In this document: piece after piece, positions 36,639 through 45,293 of the stretch
Numbering within the stretch: position 1 is the first letter of the stretch
How the letters are laid out: each line of letters begins with the position of its first letter
NCBI GenBank assembly: GCA_021825945.1
Contig: JAKAFN010000004.1
Coordinates: forward strand, 114,541 to 178,540
From: Pseudomonadota bacterium
Lineage (GTDB): Bacteria > Pseudomonadota > Gammaproteobacteria > Burkholderiales > Burkholderiaceae_F
Reading direction: 5' to 3'
Length of the DNA stretch: 64,000 nt
Notes under the pieces: model-generated
Database searches by the model: none
What the model saw: only the letters and a program-made list of their open reading frames with translations
Told to the model about the DNA's origin: nothing
Translations under genes and position numbers: made by a program

Positions 36639-38639
36639 TTACTTGCCGAGCAATGCGCGCGCCTCGGCTGCGACGCGGTCGGCGGTCAACCCGAAATACT
36701 TGAACAGTTCGCCTGCCGGCGCCGACTCACCAAAGCGGTCGATCCCGACGATGCGGCCGTTCTCGCCGACGTAGCGATACCAGGGATTGCTGACGCCCGC
36801 CTCGACTGCGACACGCGGCAGACCTTCGCCCAGTACGCTCTTGCGATACGCGACATCCTGCTGTTCGAAAACCTCGAGGCACGGCATCGAAACCACCCGG
36901 GCGGCAATCCCGTCGGCTTCGAGCGCCTTGGCCGCGTCGATCGCGATCGAGACCTCGGAGCCGGTGGCGAGCAGGGCGACCTGCGCCTTGCCCGACGGCT
37001 CGTGCAGCACATAGCCGCCGCGCGCCGCGCCGGCGGCCAGGGCGTGGTTGCGGACCATCGCCGGCAAAGCCTGGCGGGTCAAGGCCAGGACCGTCGGACC
37101 GTTGGTCCGCTCGATGCCATGACGCCAAGCGATCGCCGTTTCCGCTACGTCGCACGGCCGCCATACCTGGACGTTCGGGATCATGCGTAGGCTGGCGACG
37201 TGCTCGATCGGCTGGTGCGTCGGGCCGTCTTCGCCCAGACCGATGGAGTCATGGGTGAAGACGTACACGACGCGCTGATGCATCAGCGCACTCATGCGAA
37301 TCGCATTGCGCGCGTAGTCGGAGAACACGAGGAACGTCGAGCCGAACGGGATCAAGCCGCCATGCAGGGCCATGCCGTTCAGCGCAGCCGACATGCCGAA
37401 CTCCCGCACGCCGTAGTGCAGGTAGTTTCCGGGATGATCGGGCGTGAAAGAAACCGCTTCTTTCCAGTGCGTCAGATTCGATTCGGTGAGGTCGGCCGAA
37501 CCACCCACGAGTTCCGGCAATGCCGCCGCCAGGGCGGCGATGGCGCGCTGCGAAGCCTGGCGGGTCGCCAGCTTTTCGCCCTTGACGATCGTCTCTTCGA
37601 TATAGGCGCCGAACTTTGCGGAAAACGCGGCCGGCAGCTTGCCCGAAACCCAGCGATCGAACTCGGCCGCGTCTTCGGGATACGCCTTGCGGTATGCCGC
37701 CAACTTCTCGTTCCAGGCCGCTTCGGCGCTCTGACCGCGTGCGCGGGCGTCGAAGAACGAATATGCCTCGGACGGGATCTCGAATGGCGCGTAGGGCCAA
37801 TGCAGCGCCTCCCGCGCCTTGGCTACGCCTTCGACCCCCAACGCGGCGCCGTGCACACCCGCCGTGCCGGCCTTGTCCGGGCTACCCTTGCCGATGATGG
37901 TACGACAGGCGATCATCGTCGGCTTGTCCGACTTGCGCGCCCGCGCGATGGCATCCGACACCGCGTTGACGTCATGGCCGTCAACCCGCTCGGCATTCCA
38001 ACCGTACGCCCGGAAGCGGCCCAGCGTGTCGTCGGAGAACCAGCCTTCGACCTTGCCGTCGATCGAAATACCGTTGTCGTCGTAGAGGCAGATCAGCTTG
38101 TTGAGCTTGAGCGTGCCGGCGAGGCTACACGCCTCGTGCGACACGCCCTCCATCAGACAACCATCGCCCAGGAACACGTAGGTGTGGTGATCGATGAGGG
38201 TCGCATCGGGCTTGTTGAAGCGCTGCGCAAGGATGCGCTCCGCCATCGCCATGCCGACGGCATTGGCAACACCCTGCCCGAGCGGGCCGGTCGTCGTTTC
38301 CACACCCGGAGTCACCCCCACCTCAGGATGGCCCGGTGCTTTCGAATGCAACTGACGGAAGCGCTTGAGCTCTTCCATCGGCAGATCGTAGCCGCTCAGG
38401 TGCAGCAGCGAGTACAACAGCATCGAACCGTGACCGTTCGACAGCACGAAGCGGTCGCGATTGAACCAGGACGGATTCGCCGGGTTGTGCTGGAGGTGGC
38501 GCCCCCACAGCGCGACGGCGATCTCGGCCATGCCCATGGGCATGCCGGGATGGCCCGAATTGGCCTTCTGCACCGCATCGACCGCCAGCATCCGCAGCGC
38601 GTTTGCGGCCAGAACCTCTTGATTGGTATGCGTCGTCAT
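36639..38639 (-). CDS. tkt: Transketolase
   Basis: Thiamine-diphosphate enzyme of the Calvin and pentose phosphate pathways. The 666-residue product has the N-terminal [25 protein letters not shown], the cofactor motif [14 protein letters not shown] followed downstream by the NDN-like [10 protein letters not shown], and the [14 protein letters not shown] and VALEAGVS-like ([14 protein letters not shown]) segments. It is the last gene of the leftward cbbY-fbp-prk-tkt block, followed by a strong terminator. No second copy is seen in the window. Confidence 0.95.
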   Translation of the reverse strand: MTTHTNQEVLAANALRMLAVDAVQKANSGHPGMPMGMAEIAVALWGRHLQHNPANPSWFNRDRFVLSNGHGSMLLYSLLHLSGYDLPMEELKRFRQLHSKAPGHPEVGVTPGVETTTGPLGQGVANAVGMAMAERILAQRFNKPDATLIDHHTYVFLGDGCLMEGVSHEACSLAGTLKLNKLICLYDDNGISIDGKVEGWFSDDTLGRFRAYGWNAERVDGHDVNAVSDAIARARKSDKPTMIACRTIIGKGSPDKAGTAGVHGAALGVEGVAKAREALHWPYAPFEIPSEAYSFFDARARGQSAEAAWNEKLAAYRKAYPEDAAEFDRWVSGKLPAAFSAKFGAYIEETIVKGEKLATRQASQRAIAALAAALPELVGGSADLTESNLTHWKEAVSFTPDHPGNYLHYGVREFGMSAALNGMALHGGLIPFGSTFLVFSDYARNAIRMSALMHQRVVYVFTHDSIGLGEDGPTHQPIEHVASLRMIPNVQVWRPCDVAETAIAWRHGIERTNGPTVLALTRQALPAMVRNHALAAGAARGGYVLHEPSGKAQVALLATGSEVSIAIDAAKALEADGIAARVVSMPCLEVFEQQDVAYRKSVLGEGLPRVAVEAGVSNPWYRYVGENGRIVGIDRFGESAPAGELFKYFGLTADRVAAEARALLGK

Positions 38640-38652
38640 CTTCTTTTGCTCC

Positions 38653-39534
38653 TCAGCGCCCGAGCGCCTTCTTGCGCCGCTCGATCATGCGCCAGATGAA
38701 TGGCGTGAAAATCAACTGCATCGCCAGTTCCATCTTGCCGGCGGGCACGACGATGGTGTTCGGGCGCGACATGAAGGAATCGTGCAGCATGTTCAACAAA
38801 TACGGGAAGTCGATCCCCTTTGGTTGCGCGAACCGGATGACGACGAAACTTTCGTCGGGGGTCGGGATTTCGCGCGCGATGAAGGGGTTCGAGGTGTCGA
38901 CCGTGGGCACACGTTGGAAATTGACGTGCGTGCGGTTGAACTGCGGGCAGATGTAATGCACATAGTCGTGCATCCGGCGCAGGATGACATCGGTCACGGC
39001 CTCGGTCGAATAGCCGCGCTGTGCCTTGTCGCGGTGGATCTTCTGAATCCACTCCAGGTTGATGACCGGAACGACCCCGACCAGCAGATCGGGATAGCGC
39101 GCGAGATTCACCTTTTCGGTAACCGCACCGCCGTGCAATCCTTCGTAGAACAGCAGGTCGGTGTCTTCCGGAAACCGCTCCCAGGCCGTGAACGTGCCCG
39201 GCTCCTGACCATACGGCGCCGCTTCTTCCGCATCATGCAGATACTTGCGAGTGCGGCCGTTGCCGGTTTCGCCGTACTCGCGGAACGTATTCTCGAGTTC
39301 CTCCAGCAGGTTCGCTTCGGGCCCGAAATGGCTGAAATGGTGATTCCCCGCCTTCTCCGCCTCGGCCATGGCGACCCGCATTCCCTTGCGGTCGTAGCGG
39401 TGAAAGCTATCGCCCTCGATGATCGCCGCCTTGATGCTCTCGCGCCGGAAAACCCGTTGGAACGAACGCGTCACCGACGTCGTGCCGGCTCCGGAGGAAC
39501 CGGTGATCGCGATGATCGGATGCTTGGTGGACAT
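38653..39534 (-). CDS. prkB: Phosphoribulokinase, bacterial type
   Basis: Makes ribulose-1,5-bisphosphate for RuBisCO, so it marks the Calvin cycle. The 293-residue product starts [20 protein letters not shown], with the P-loop of the octameric bacterial class. It then has [14 protein letters not shown], the EANLLEELE segment, [10 protein letters not shown] with the catalytic region, and a C-terminal [18 protein letters not shown] strand ([16 protein letters not shown]). It lies between fbp and tkt with short gaps. The start at 39534 is preceded by a purine-rich stretch. Confidence 0.95.
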   Translation of the reverse strand: MSTKHPIIAITGSSGAGTTSVTRSFQRVFRRESIKAAIIEGDSFHRYDRKGMRVAMAEAEKAGNHHFSHFGPEANLLEELENTFREYGETGNGRTRKYLHDAEEAAPYGQEPGTFTAWERFPEDTDLLFYEGLHGGAVTEKVNLARYPDLLVGVVPVINLEWIQKIHRDKAQRGYSTEAVTDVILRRMHDYVHYICPQFNRTHVNFQRVPTVDTSNPFIAREIPTPDESFVVIRFAQPKGIDFPYLLNMLHDSFMSRPNTIVVPAGKMELAMQLIFTPFIWRMIERRKKALGR

Positions 39535-39596
39535 AACGCTTCCTCGATTTGAAACTTTTGTCTTGTGAGTTCGAAAATGTCTGTCACGCCTGCCGC

Positions 39597-40661
39597 TTAC
39601 GCGCGGAACAGTCCGCGCGCATTGAATAGCGGCGTGTCGCCGCCGCTCGCCGCCGGCGTCTCGGCGTGATACCGCTCGATGCGCTCGACCTCTTCGCGCG
39701 ATCCGAATACGAAGCCGATGCGCTGATGCGTCGATTCCGGTTGCACCTGCAGCACCGGGCCGTACCCCGTGCTGGCACGCCCGCCCGCCTGTTCGATCAG
39801 CATGCCGATGGGGTTGGCTTCGTACAACAGGCGCAGGCGGCCGGGCTTCTTGAGATCCTTGGTGTCCCGCGGATAGAGGAACACGCCGCCACGGGTCAGG
39901 ATGCGGTGCGCCTCCGCCACCAGCGACGCGACCCAGCGCATGTTGAAGTCCTTGCCGCGCGGGCCGTTGACGCCGGCCAGGCATTCCTCGATGTACACGC
40001 GGACGGGGGCTTCCCAGAAACGGCTGTTGGACGCGTTGATCGCGAATTCCTTGGTTGCCGCGGGAATCGTCATCTGCGGATGGGTAAGCACGAATTCGCC
40101 CAGTTCCGGGTCGAGCGTGAAACCCTGCACACCCCGCCCGACGGTCAGCACGAGCATGGTCGTCGGGCCATAGACGGCATAACCGGCGGCGACCTGTTCC
40201 GAACCGGGGCGCAGGAAGTCCTCGACCTTCGCCCGCCGCCCGCCATCCGGCGCACGCAGGATCGAAAAGATGCTGCCGACCGAGACATTCACATCGATAT
40301 TGGAAGACCCGTCGAGCGGATCGAACGCGACGAGATACTCGCCCTCGCCTTCCGTTTCGTTGATCCACGGCTCGTCCCGCTCCTCCGAGAGCAGGCCGCG
40401 GGCATGGCCGCTCCACTGCAGACAGTGCAGAAAGGTGTCGTCGGCGAGGACGTCGAGCTTCTGCTGGGATTCACCCTGGACATTGGTGTTGCCCACCGCA
40501 CCGTGGATGCCGCTCAACGCGCCATAGGCAACCTTGCGCGAAATCGCCTTGCACGCCAGCGCAATGTTGAGCAGGATGCTATTGAACGCACCGGAAGCCT
40601 GCGGGAAACGACGCCGTTCTTCGATCAGGAACTGCGTCAAGGTGATTTTCTTTTCCAACAT
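39597..40661 (-). CDS. fbp: Fructose-1,6-bisphosphatase, class I
   Basis: Hydrolyses fructose-1,6-bisphosphate in the Calvin cycle and gluconeogenesis; some bacterial forms also act on sedoheptulose bisphosphate. The 354-residue product has the metal-binding AFDPLDGSSNIDVNVSVG, SEERDEPW, the GYAVYGPTTML loop and GGVFLYPRDTK, all class I marks. The ATG at 40661 gives MLEKKITLTQFLIEERR. It lies downstream of the CbbY-like gene and upstream of prk, with all three in one transcription unit read leftward. Confidence 0.95.
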   Translation of the reverse strand: MLEKKITLTQFLIEERRRFPQASGAFNSILLNIALACKAISRKVAYGALSGIHGAVGNTNVQGESQQKLDVLADDTFLHCLQWSGHARGLLSEERDEPWINETEGEGEYLVAFDPLDGSSNIDVNVSVGSIFSILRAPDGGRRAKVEDFLRPGSEQVAAGYAVYGPTTMLVLTVGRGVQGFTLDPELGEFVLTHPQMTIPAATKEFAINASNSRFWEAPVRVYIEECLAGVNGPRGKDFNMRWVASLVAEAHRILTRGGVFLYPRDTKDLKKPGRLRLLYEANPIGMLIEQAGGRASTGYGPVLQVQPESTHQRIGFVFGSREEVERIERYHAETPAASGGDTPLFNARGLFRA

Positions 40662-40713
40662 CGCTCTTGTCTCCAGATAACCAGAAATCGTCCCGGGAAT
40701 CGCCGGTCCCGGC

Positions 40714-41460
40714 CTAGCCTTGCCCGGCCTGCGCCACGATGCGCCGCAGGTCGTCCAGATCCACCCAGCGCCGGGGGAATCCCGGCTGCGCCGCGTCCCA
40801 CGGCTGCTCGGGATCGCCCAGGCTCGGCAATACGCAGTCGGCACGGGAAAAATCGTCTTGATCGGTATACGAACTGGGGGTCACCACGACCGGAATGCCG
40901 GCCGCCCGCGCCGCCCCGATCCCGCCCTGCGAATCCTCGATGGCCACCGCCTCGGATGCGGCGATGCCGAGCCGATTCAAGCAGGCGAGGTAGACATCCG
41001 GAGCGGGCTTTTTCTTCGGAACCTGATCCCCCGCAACGATACAGGCAAAATGGCCGCGCCACTCGGGCCCCAGCACGGGCGCCAGCAGGGAATCGACATT
41101 GGCTTCGGTGGTCGTCGTGGCGATGCCCATCGGCACCCCTTCGGTGCGCAACTGCTTCCAGAGCCGCTGCACGCCCGGCCGCAGCGTGATCCGCCCGGCG
41201 GTAAGATCGTCGACGTAGATTTCGGTCTTGCGGCGATGGATTCCCGCAACCTCGTCGGCAGGCATTTCGACGCCTTTGGCGCGGAAGTACGCCGTGATGC
41301 GTTCCTTGCCTCCGGTCACGCGCAGGAGGCCGCGATATTCGTCCTGCGACCAGGACAGGTCGAGGCCAAGCTCCGCAAATGCCGCGTTGAATGCCCGACG
41401 ATGCAGCTCCTCCGTCTCGGCAATCGTTCCATCCACGTCGAACAAGACCGCTTTCAGCAT
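40714..41460 (-). CDS. cbbY: CbbY-type HAD phosphatase
   Basis: HAD-superfamily phosphatase of 248 residues. Members of the CbbY group remove xylulose-1,5-bisphosphate, a misfire product that inhibits RuBisCO. Motif I is FDVDGTIAETEELH, followed by a helical cap, motif II IATTTTEANVDSLL, the Lys in KKKPAPDVYL, and the acidic motif IEDSQGG. Position as first gene of the fbp-prk-tkt block and next to divergent cbbR supports the CbbY reading over a generic phosphoglycolate phosphatase. The ATG at 41460 follows a longer frame that adds only non-conserved residues. Confidence 0.88.
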   Translation of the reverse strand: MLKAVLFDVDGTIAETEELHRRAFNAAFAELGLDLSWSQDEYRGLLRVTGGKERITAYFRAKGVEMPADEVAGIHRRKTEIYVDDLTAGRITLRPGVQRLWKQLRTEGVPMGIATTTTEANVDSLLAPVLGPEWRGHFACIVAGDQVPKKKPAPDVYLACLNRLGIAASEAVAIEDSQGGIGAARAAGIPVVVTPSSYTDQDDFSRADCVLPSLGDPEQPWDAAQPGFPRRWVDLDDLRRIVAQAGQG

Positions 41461-41551
41461 CCGAACGAAACTCTCATGGGCAGCAAATGGGAACCGGTCA
41501 TTGTACGATTCCCATTTCAATAAAATCCATTAAATATTTTTGGGATAGCGC

Positions 41552-41566
41552 ATAATTATAAATTAT
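41552..41566. promoter_or_regulatory. AT-rich perfect palindrome over the cbbR start
   Basis: ATAATT-ATA-AATTAT is a perfect inverted repeat in an otherwise GC-rich genome. It overlaps the first two bases of the cbbR ATG (41565). The whole 41461-41564 gap between cbbY and cbbR is AT-rich and contains T-N-A spaced elements of the LysR/CbbR kind. A CbbR operator and autoregulation site is the simplest reading, but it is inference. Confidence 0.5.
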
Positions 41567-42482
41567 GACACGGCGAGCGATCACCGTACGGCAACTGGAA
41601 ATCCTCGACGCCGTGGCGCGGGAGGGCAGCGTCACGGCTGCGGCCAATGTATTGCACCTGACACAGCCTGCGGTGTCCATGCAGCTGCGGCAGCTCGAAG
41701 ACCATCTCGAAATTTCCTTGTTCGAGCCCGTGGGCCGCGGTCTGCAGATCACCGAGCCGGGCCGGGAGCTGGCCGCGCTCGGCGGCGACCTCCTGCAGCG
41801 CGTGGACGAGTTCGCCAATGCCGCGCGCGACCTGCGCGGCGTGCGACGCGGCCGGGTCCGCCTCGGCGTGGTCGGCACCGCGATCTATTTCGCTCCTCGG
41901 CTGCTGGCACAGTTCATCAAATCCCACCCCGGCCTCGACCTCAAGCTCAACATCTACAACCGGGAGAACATGCTCGAGCAGTTGCAGTCCTACAACATCG
42001 ACCTCGGCATCATGGGACGCCCGCCGGAAGGCACCCTCCTCGTCGGGACGCCGTTCGCCCCCAATCCGCTGGCGATCGTCGCGTCGCCGTCGCACCCGCT
42101 GTCGCTGCGGCGCGAACTCAGTCCCGAGGACCTCGAGCACGAGCCGTTCATCGTGCGCGAACCCGGATCCGGGACGCGCATCGCCATGGACCGGTATCTC
42201 GCCGAAGCCGGCGTCCAGGTGAATGCGATCATGGAGACCGACAGCAACGAAACGATCAAACAGGCCGTCATGGCGGGCATCGGCATCGGCTTCCTGTCGT
42301 TGCATACGGTGCGGCTGGAACAGGCCGCCGGTCGCATCATTCCCCTGAACGTCGTCGGCCTGCCGTTGCGGCGCCAATGGTTCGTCGTTCACACGCGCCA
42401 GCGCAACCTGACTCCCGCCGCGGCGGAGTTCCGCGAATACCTGCTGCGCGAAGCCGACGATCTGATGCGCGCCGCGTTGTAG
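41565..42482 (+). CDS. cbbR: LysR-family Calvin-cycle regulator CbbR
   Basis: LysR-type activator of 305 residues, divergent from the cbbY-fbp-prk-tkt block it probably controls. The N-terminal winged helix reads MTRRAITVRQLEILDAVAREGSVTAAANVL (here split) with TQPAVSMQLRQLEDHLE for the recognition helix. The effector domain has the CbbR-like IYFAPRLLAQFIKSHPGLDLKL and IMETDSNETIKQAVMAGIGIGFLSLHT. In this family binding is tuned by metabolites such as ribulose bisphosphate or NADPH. Confidence 0.9.
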   Translation: MTRRAITVRQLEILDAVAREGSVTAAANVLHLTQPAVSMQLRQLEDHLEISLFEPVGRGLQITEPGRELAALGGDLLQRVDEFANAARDLRGVRRGRVRLGVVGTAIYFAPRLLAQFIKSHPGLDLKLNIYNRENMLEQLQSYNIDLGIMGRPPEGTLLVGTPFAPNPLAIVASPSHPLSLRRELSPEDLEHEPFIVREPGSGTRIAMDRYLAEAGVQVNAIMETDSNETIKQAVMAGIGIGFLSLHTVRLEQAAGRIIPLNVVGLPLRRQWFVVHTRQRNLTPAAAEFREYLLREADDLMRAAL

Positions 42483-42526
42483 CGATCCGCCGGTCGACAC
42501 CGCCGGGCCGGTGTGCCGGGCGAACC

Positions 42527-43837
42527 TCAGAACATGCCGGCGATCGCCGAGTACACCCCCAGCCCCGTCGTCAAGGCGATGATCAGCAGCACCGCTTTCT
42601 CGTACGCCCCCCGCAGGCGCACCGCTGGGGGAAGGCGCCGCGCCAACAAATAGAGGAACCCGAGCACCACCGGCAGCAGCAGCGCATTCATGACCTGCAC
42701 GCCGACGCTCACCCGCACCAGATCGACGCCGGATGCGACGACGATCGCCGCCGTCCCCAGCGCCAGCATGTAGACGCCATAAAACCACGGCGCCTGACGA
42801 AAGGTCTGGTCGAGCCGGTGCTGCGCTCCCAGCGCCTCAGCCAAGGCACGAGCCGCCGTCAAGGTCACGACGATCGTGGCGACCAGCGCGGAACCGGTCA
42901 GCCCCAAGCCGAACAGCACCCGGCCCACCATCGGCCCCAAAGCACGGGTGAACGCCTGCGCGATCTGCGGTACGTTGTCGAGCGCCGCCCCCTTGGCCGC
43001 AGTGCCCAGACCTGCGGCCGTCGCGACCAGGACCGCCGCCATGATCACCTGGGTCGCCACCGCGCCCAAGGCGGTATCCCAGCGCGCCGCCCGCAGGTCC
43101 TCCGCCCGCAGTCCCTTCTCGACGACGGAAGACTGCTGGAAGAACACCATCCACGGCATGAGCACCGCTCCGATGTTGGCCGCCACGAGATACTGATAAT
43201 CCGGGCTATGCCAGGGAATCGACATCGATCCGCGCACCATGTCCGGCAGGCCGGGATGGGCCATCCATGCCACCAGCAGAAACACGACCTCGAACGAGCC
43301 GATCGCCATGGCGATGCGCTCGACCGTGAGATAGGAACCCCGAACCACCATGAGGCTCAAGCCGACGAAGACGATCCCCATCGTCCAGGAAACCGGCACC
43401 CCGAACAACTGTCCGACGCCGGCCAGCCCGCTCAGTTCGCTCAGCAGCGCGCCGATGCAGGCAACGATGAGCGTACCGACCGAAACCCAAGCCCAGCCGC
43501 GGCCATAGTGTTCCTGAATGAGCGCGCCATGCCCCTTTCCGGTCAACACCCCCAGGCGCACCGTCAACTCCTGCACCACGTAGAGAATGGGGATCAACAG
43601 GAACTGCAGGGCAAGCAGCCGGTATCCCCAGGATGCGCCACTCTGCGCGGCCGTGATGACGCTGCCCGCGTCCGTGTCGGCCAGCATCACCACCACACCG
43701 GGTCCGGCAACCAGCAGGAAACGGCGCCATCCCGGGAACCGGAACCGCGTAGCAGGCTGTCGGGATCCATCGGCGCCGGATGACTCCGGCGCGGGAACGT
43801 GGGGGACGGGAGTAGGGTCGCTCTGGATCGGTTTCAA
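42527..43837 (-). CDS. NRAMP-family transporter with atypical metal-site motifs
   Basis: An inner-membrane protein of 436 residues with 11 or so helices and the NRAMP pattern (FRFPGWRRFLLVAGPGVVVML at the start of helix 1). Classic NRAMP metal sites use DPGN in helix 1 and MPH in helix 6; here the same places read ADTDAGSV and VLMPWMVFFQQ. The metal-ligating Asn and Met-Pro-His are thus changed, and manganese or iron transport cannot be assumed. The first ~30 residues are polar and proline-rich. It is convergent with cbbR and upstream of yceI, 30 bases away. Confidence 0.85.
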   Translation of the reverse strand: MKPIQSDPTPVPHVPAPESSGADGSRQPATRFRFPGWRRFLLVAGPGVVVMLADTDAGSVITAAQSGASWGYRLLALQFLLIPILYVVQELTVRLGVLTGKGHGALIQEHYGRGWAWVSVGTLIVACIGALLSELSGLAGVGQLFGVPVSWTMGIVFVGLSLMVVRGSYLTVERIAMAIGSFEVVFLLVAWMAHPGLPDMVRGSMSIPWHSPDYQYLVAANIGAVLMPWMVFFQQSSVVEKGLRAEDLRAARWDTALGAVATQVIMAAVLVATAAGLGTAAKGAALDNVPQIAQAFTRALGPMVGRVLFGLGLTGSALVATIVVTLTAARALAEALGAQHRLDQTFRQAPWFYGVYMLALGTAAIVVASGVDLVRVSVGVQVMNALLLPVVLGFLYLLARRLPPAVRLRGAYEKAVLLIIALTTGLGVYSAIAGMF

Positions 43838-43867
43838 CAGCCGGCTATATCGGACAAGGTTAAGTGC

Positions 43868-44449
43868 CTACTGACGGATCGCCTCCGCCTCGATCTGCAT
43901 CGTCACTTCGTCGCCCACGAACGGGACATAGGCATTGAGCCCCCAGTCCGAACGCTTGATCGACCCCGTAATGATAGCCCCACAGACGTAATGCTTGTCC
44001 ATCCGCATTCCACAACGCGTCGGCTCGACATGCAGGGTCACCGGCTTGGTCACCCCCAGCATGGTCAGCTTGCCTTCGACCGGCACCGACTTGCCCGGAA
44101 CGAGATGAAACGTCGCCGACTGGAACCGCAATACCGGAAACTTGGCGACGTTGAAAAACGTCTTGCTGCGCAGGTGCTCGTCGCGCTTGGCGAACCCGGT
44201 GAAGATGGACGAGGCATCGATTCGGGCCGACACCGAGCCGGTGTGGGTCTGCTCGTCGTAGACCAAGGTTCCGTTGGTTGTCGTGAACTCACCCCGCATC
44301 ACGGAAAACCCGAGATGGGTGATCGAAAAACTCGGGTACGTATGGGCCGAATCCAGCACGAAGTGTTCCGGCGCCGCGATGGCGGGGGCGGAACCCGCGG
44401 CGCCGAGCGCGGCGACGAGGGCGAGGGCGAAACGCGCATTACGAAGCAT
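43868..44449 (-). CDS. yceI: Periplasmic YceI-family protein
   Basis: A 193-residue product with a signal peptide (FALALVAALGAAGSAPAIAA) and one YceI lipocalin-like domain. Signature parts are FVLDSAHTYPSFSITHLGFSVMRGEF (here split), IDASSIFTG with the DEHLRSKTFFNV segment, and ITGSIKRSDWGLNAYVP. Such proteins bind isoprenoid-like or other amphiphilic ligands. GGAAGGAATCGACC precedes the ATG at 44449. Two cysteines (TRCGM and YVCGA) could form a disulfide. It is divergent from pseudoazurin. Confidence 0.92.
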   Translation of the reverse strand: MLRNARFALALVAALGAAGSAPAIAAPEHFVLDSAHTYPSFSITHLGFSVMRGEFTTTNGTLVYDEQTHTGSVSARIDASSIFTGFAKRDEHLRSKTFFNVAKFPVLRFQSATFHLVPGKSVPVEGKLTMLGVTKPVTLHVEPTRCGMRMDKHYVCGAIITGSIKRSDWGLNAYVPFVGDEVTMQIEAEAIRQ

Positions 44450-44703
44450 GGTCGATTCCTTCCGAAATGGGACGGGAAGCATAGCGCCGCAGCCCTTCCC
44501 CGAGAATTCGAATTTCCTGAATACAGAATTCATCACCGCTTCGCCTGCTGCATCGACGAGCGCAATCGAACCTCCCGCCGAGGCGGGATGGTTCCCATTC
44601 ATGCGCGCCCCCCGGCGGCGGGACGATTCCATCACTGCCAGCATACGTATTCCCCGATGCGCCGGAACTAGGATGGGCCTCTAACGACAACGGGAGATTC
44701 GCC

Positions 44704-45168
44704 ATGAAACCGCGAAAGATCGTGCTGTTCGCCGCGGCGATGATCGCATGCGGCCTGTTCATTCAACCCGCCACGGCCGACGCCAAGGAAATCACCGTCA
44801 AGATGGTGACGCGCGCACCCGATGGAAAAATGCTGGTGTTCGATCCGATGTTCGTCAAGGCCGATGTCGGCGATACCGTGATCTTCGAACCGATGGACAA
44901 GGCGGGGCACACGAGCGTCTCGGTATTCGTTCCCGACGGCGCCACCTCGTGGACCGGCCAACCCAACCAGAAGGTTACGGTGAAGCTGACCCGGGAAGGG
45001 ATCTACCTCGTCAAGTGCCAAATGCACGAGAACGTCGGCATGGTCGGCTTGGTACAGGTCGGCAAGCCGGTGAATCTCGCCCAAGCCAAGACCGCAGCCG
45101 CCAAGGAAGAAGCCACCATGATCCTTCACAAGGACCGATTCGACAAGTTGCTGGCGATGGTGAAGTAG
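44704..45168 (+). CDS. Pseudoazurin, periplasmic blue copper protein
   Basis: Small periplasmic electron carrier of 154 residues with a signal peptide (to about AxADA) and a cupredoxin domain. Type I copper ligands are seen: His in KAGHTSVSVF, then Cys, His and Met in CQMHENVGMVG. The C-terminal ~30 residues form the pseudoazurin helical tail. Pseudoazurins feed electrons to copper nitrite reductase or nitrous-oxide reductase in denitrifiers, but neither is in the window. GGGAG lies ahead of the ATG. It is divergent from yceI. Confidence 0.93.
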   Translation: MKPRKIVLFAAAMIACGLFIQPATADAKEITVKMVTRAPDGKMLVFDPMFVKADVGDTVIFEPMDKAGHTSVSVFVPDGATSWTGQPNQKVTVKLTREGIYLVKCQMHENVGMVGLVQVGKPVNLAQAKTAAAKEEATMILHKDRFDKLLAMVK

Positions 45169-45293
45169 GTTGCCTCGGACGCGGTGGGCAAGCCCTCGCG
45201 CGGCGGCCGCCGATTGCCCGCCCAGCCTGAATTGCCGCGCCGCGGGGGTCGCGGGATTTTCTTCCCCGCCCCTGCGGCGTAGCGAGACCCGCT

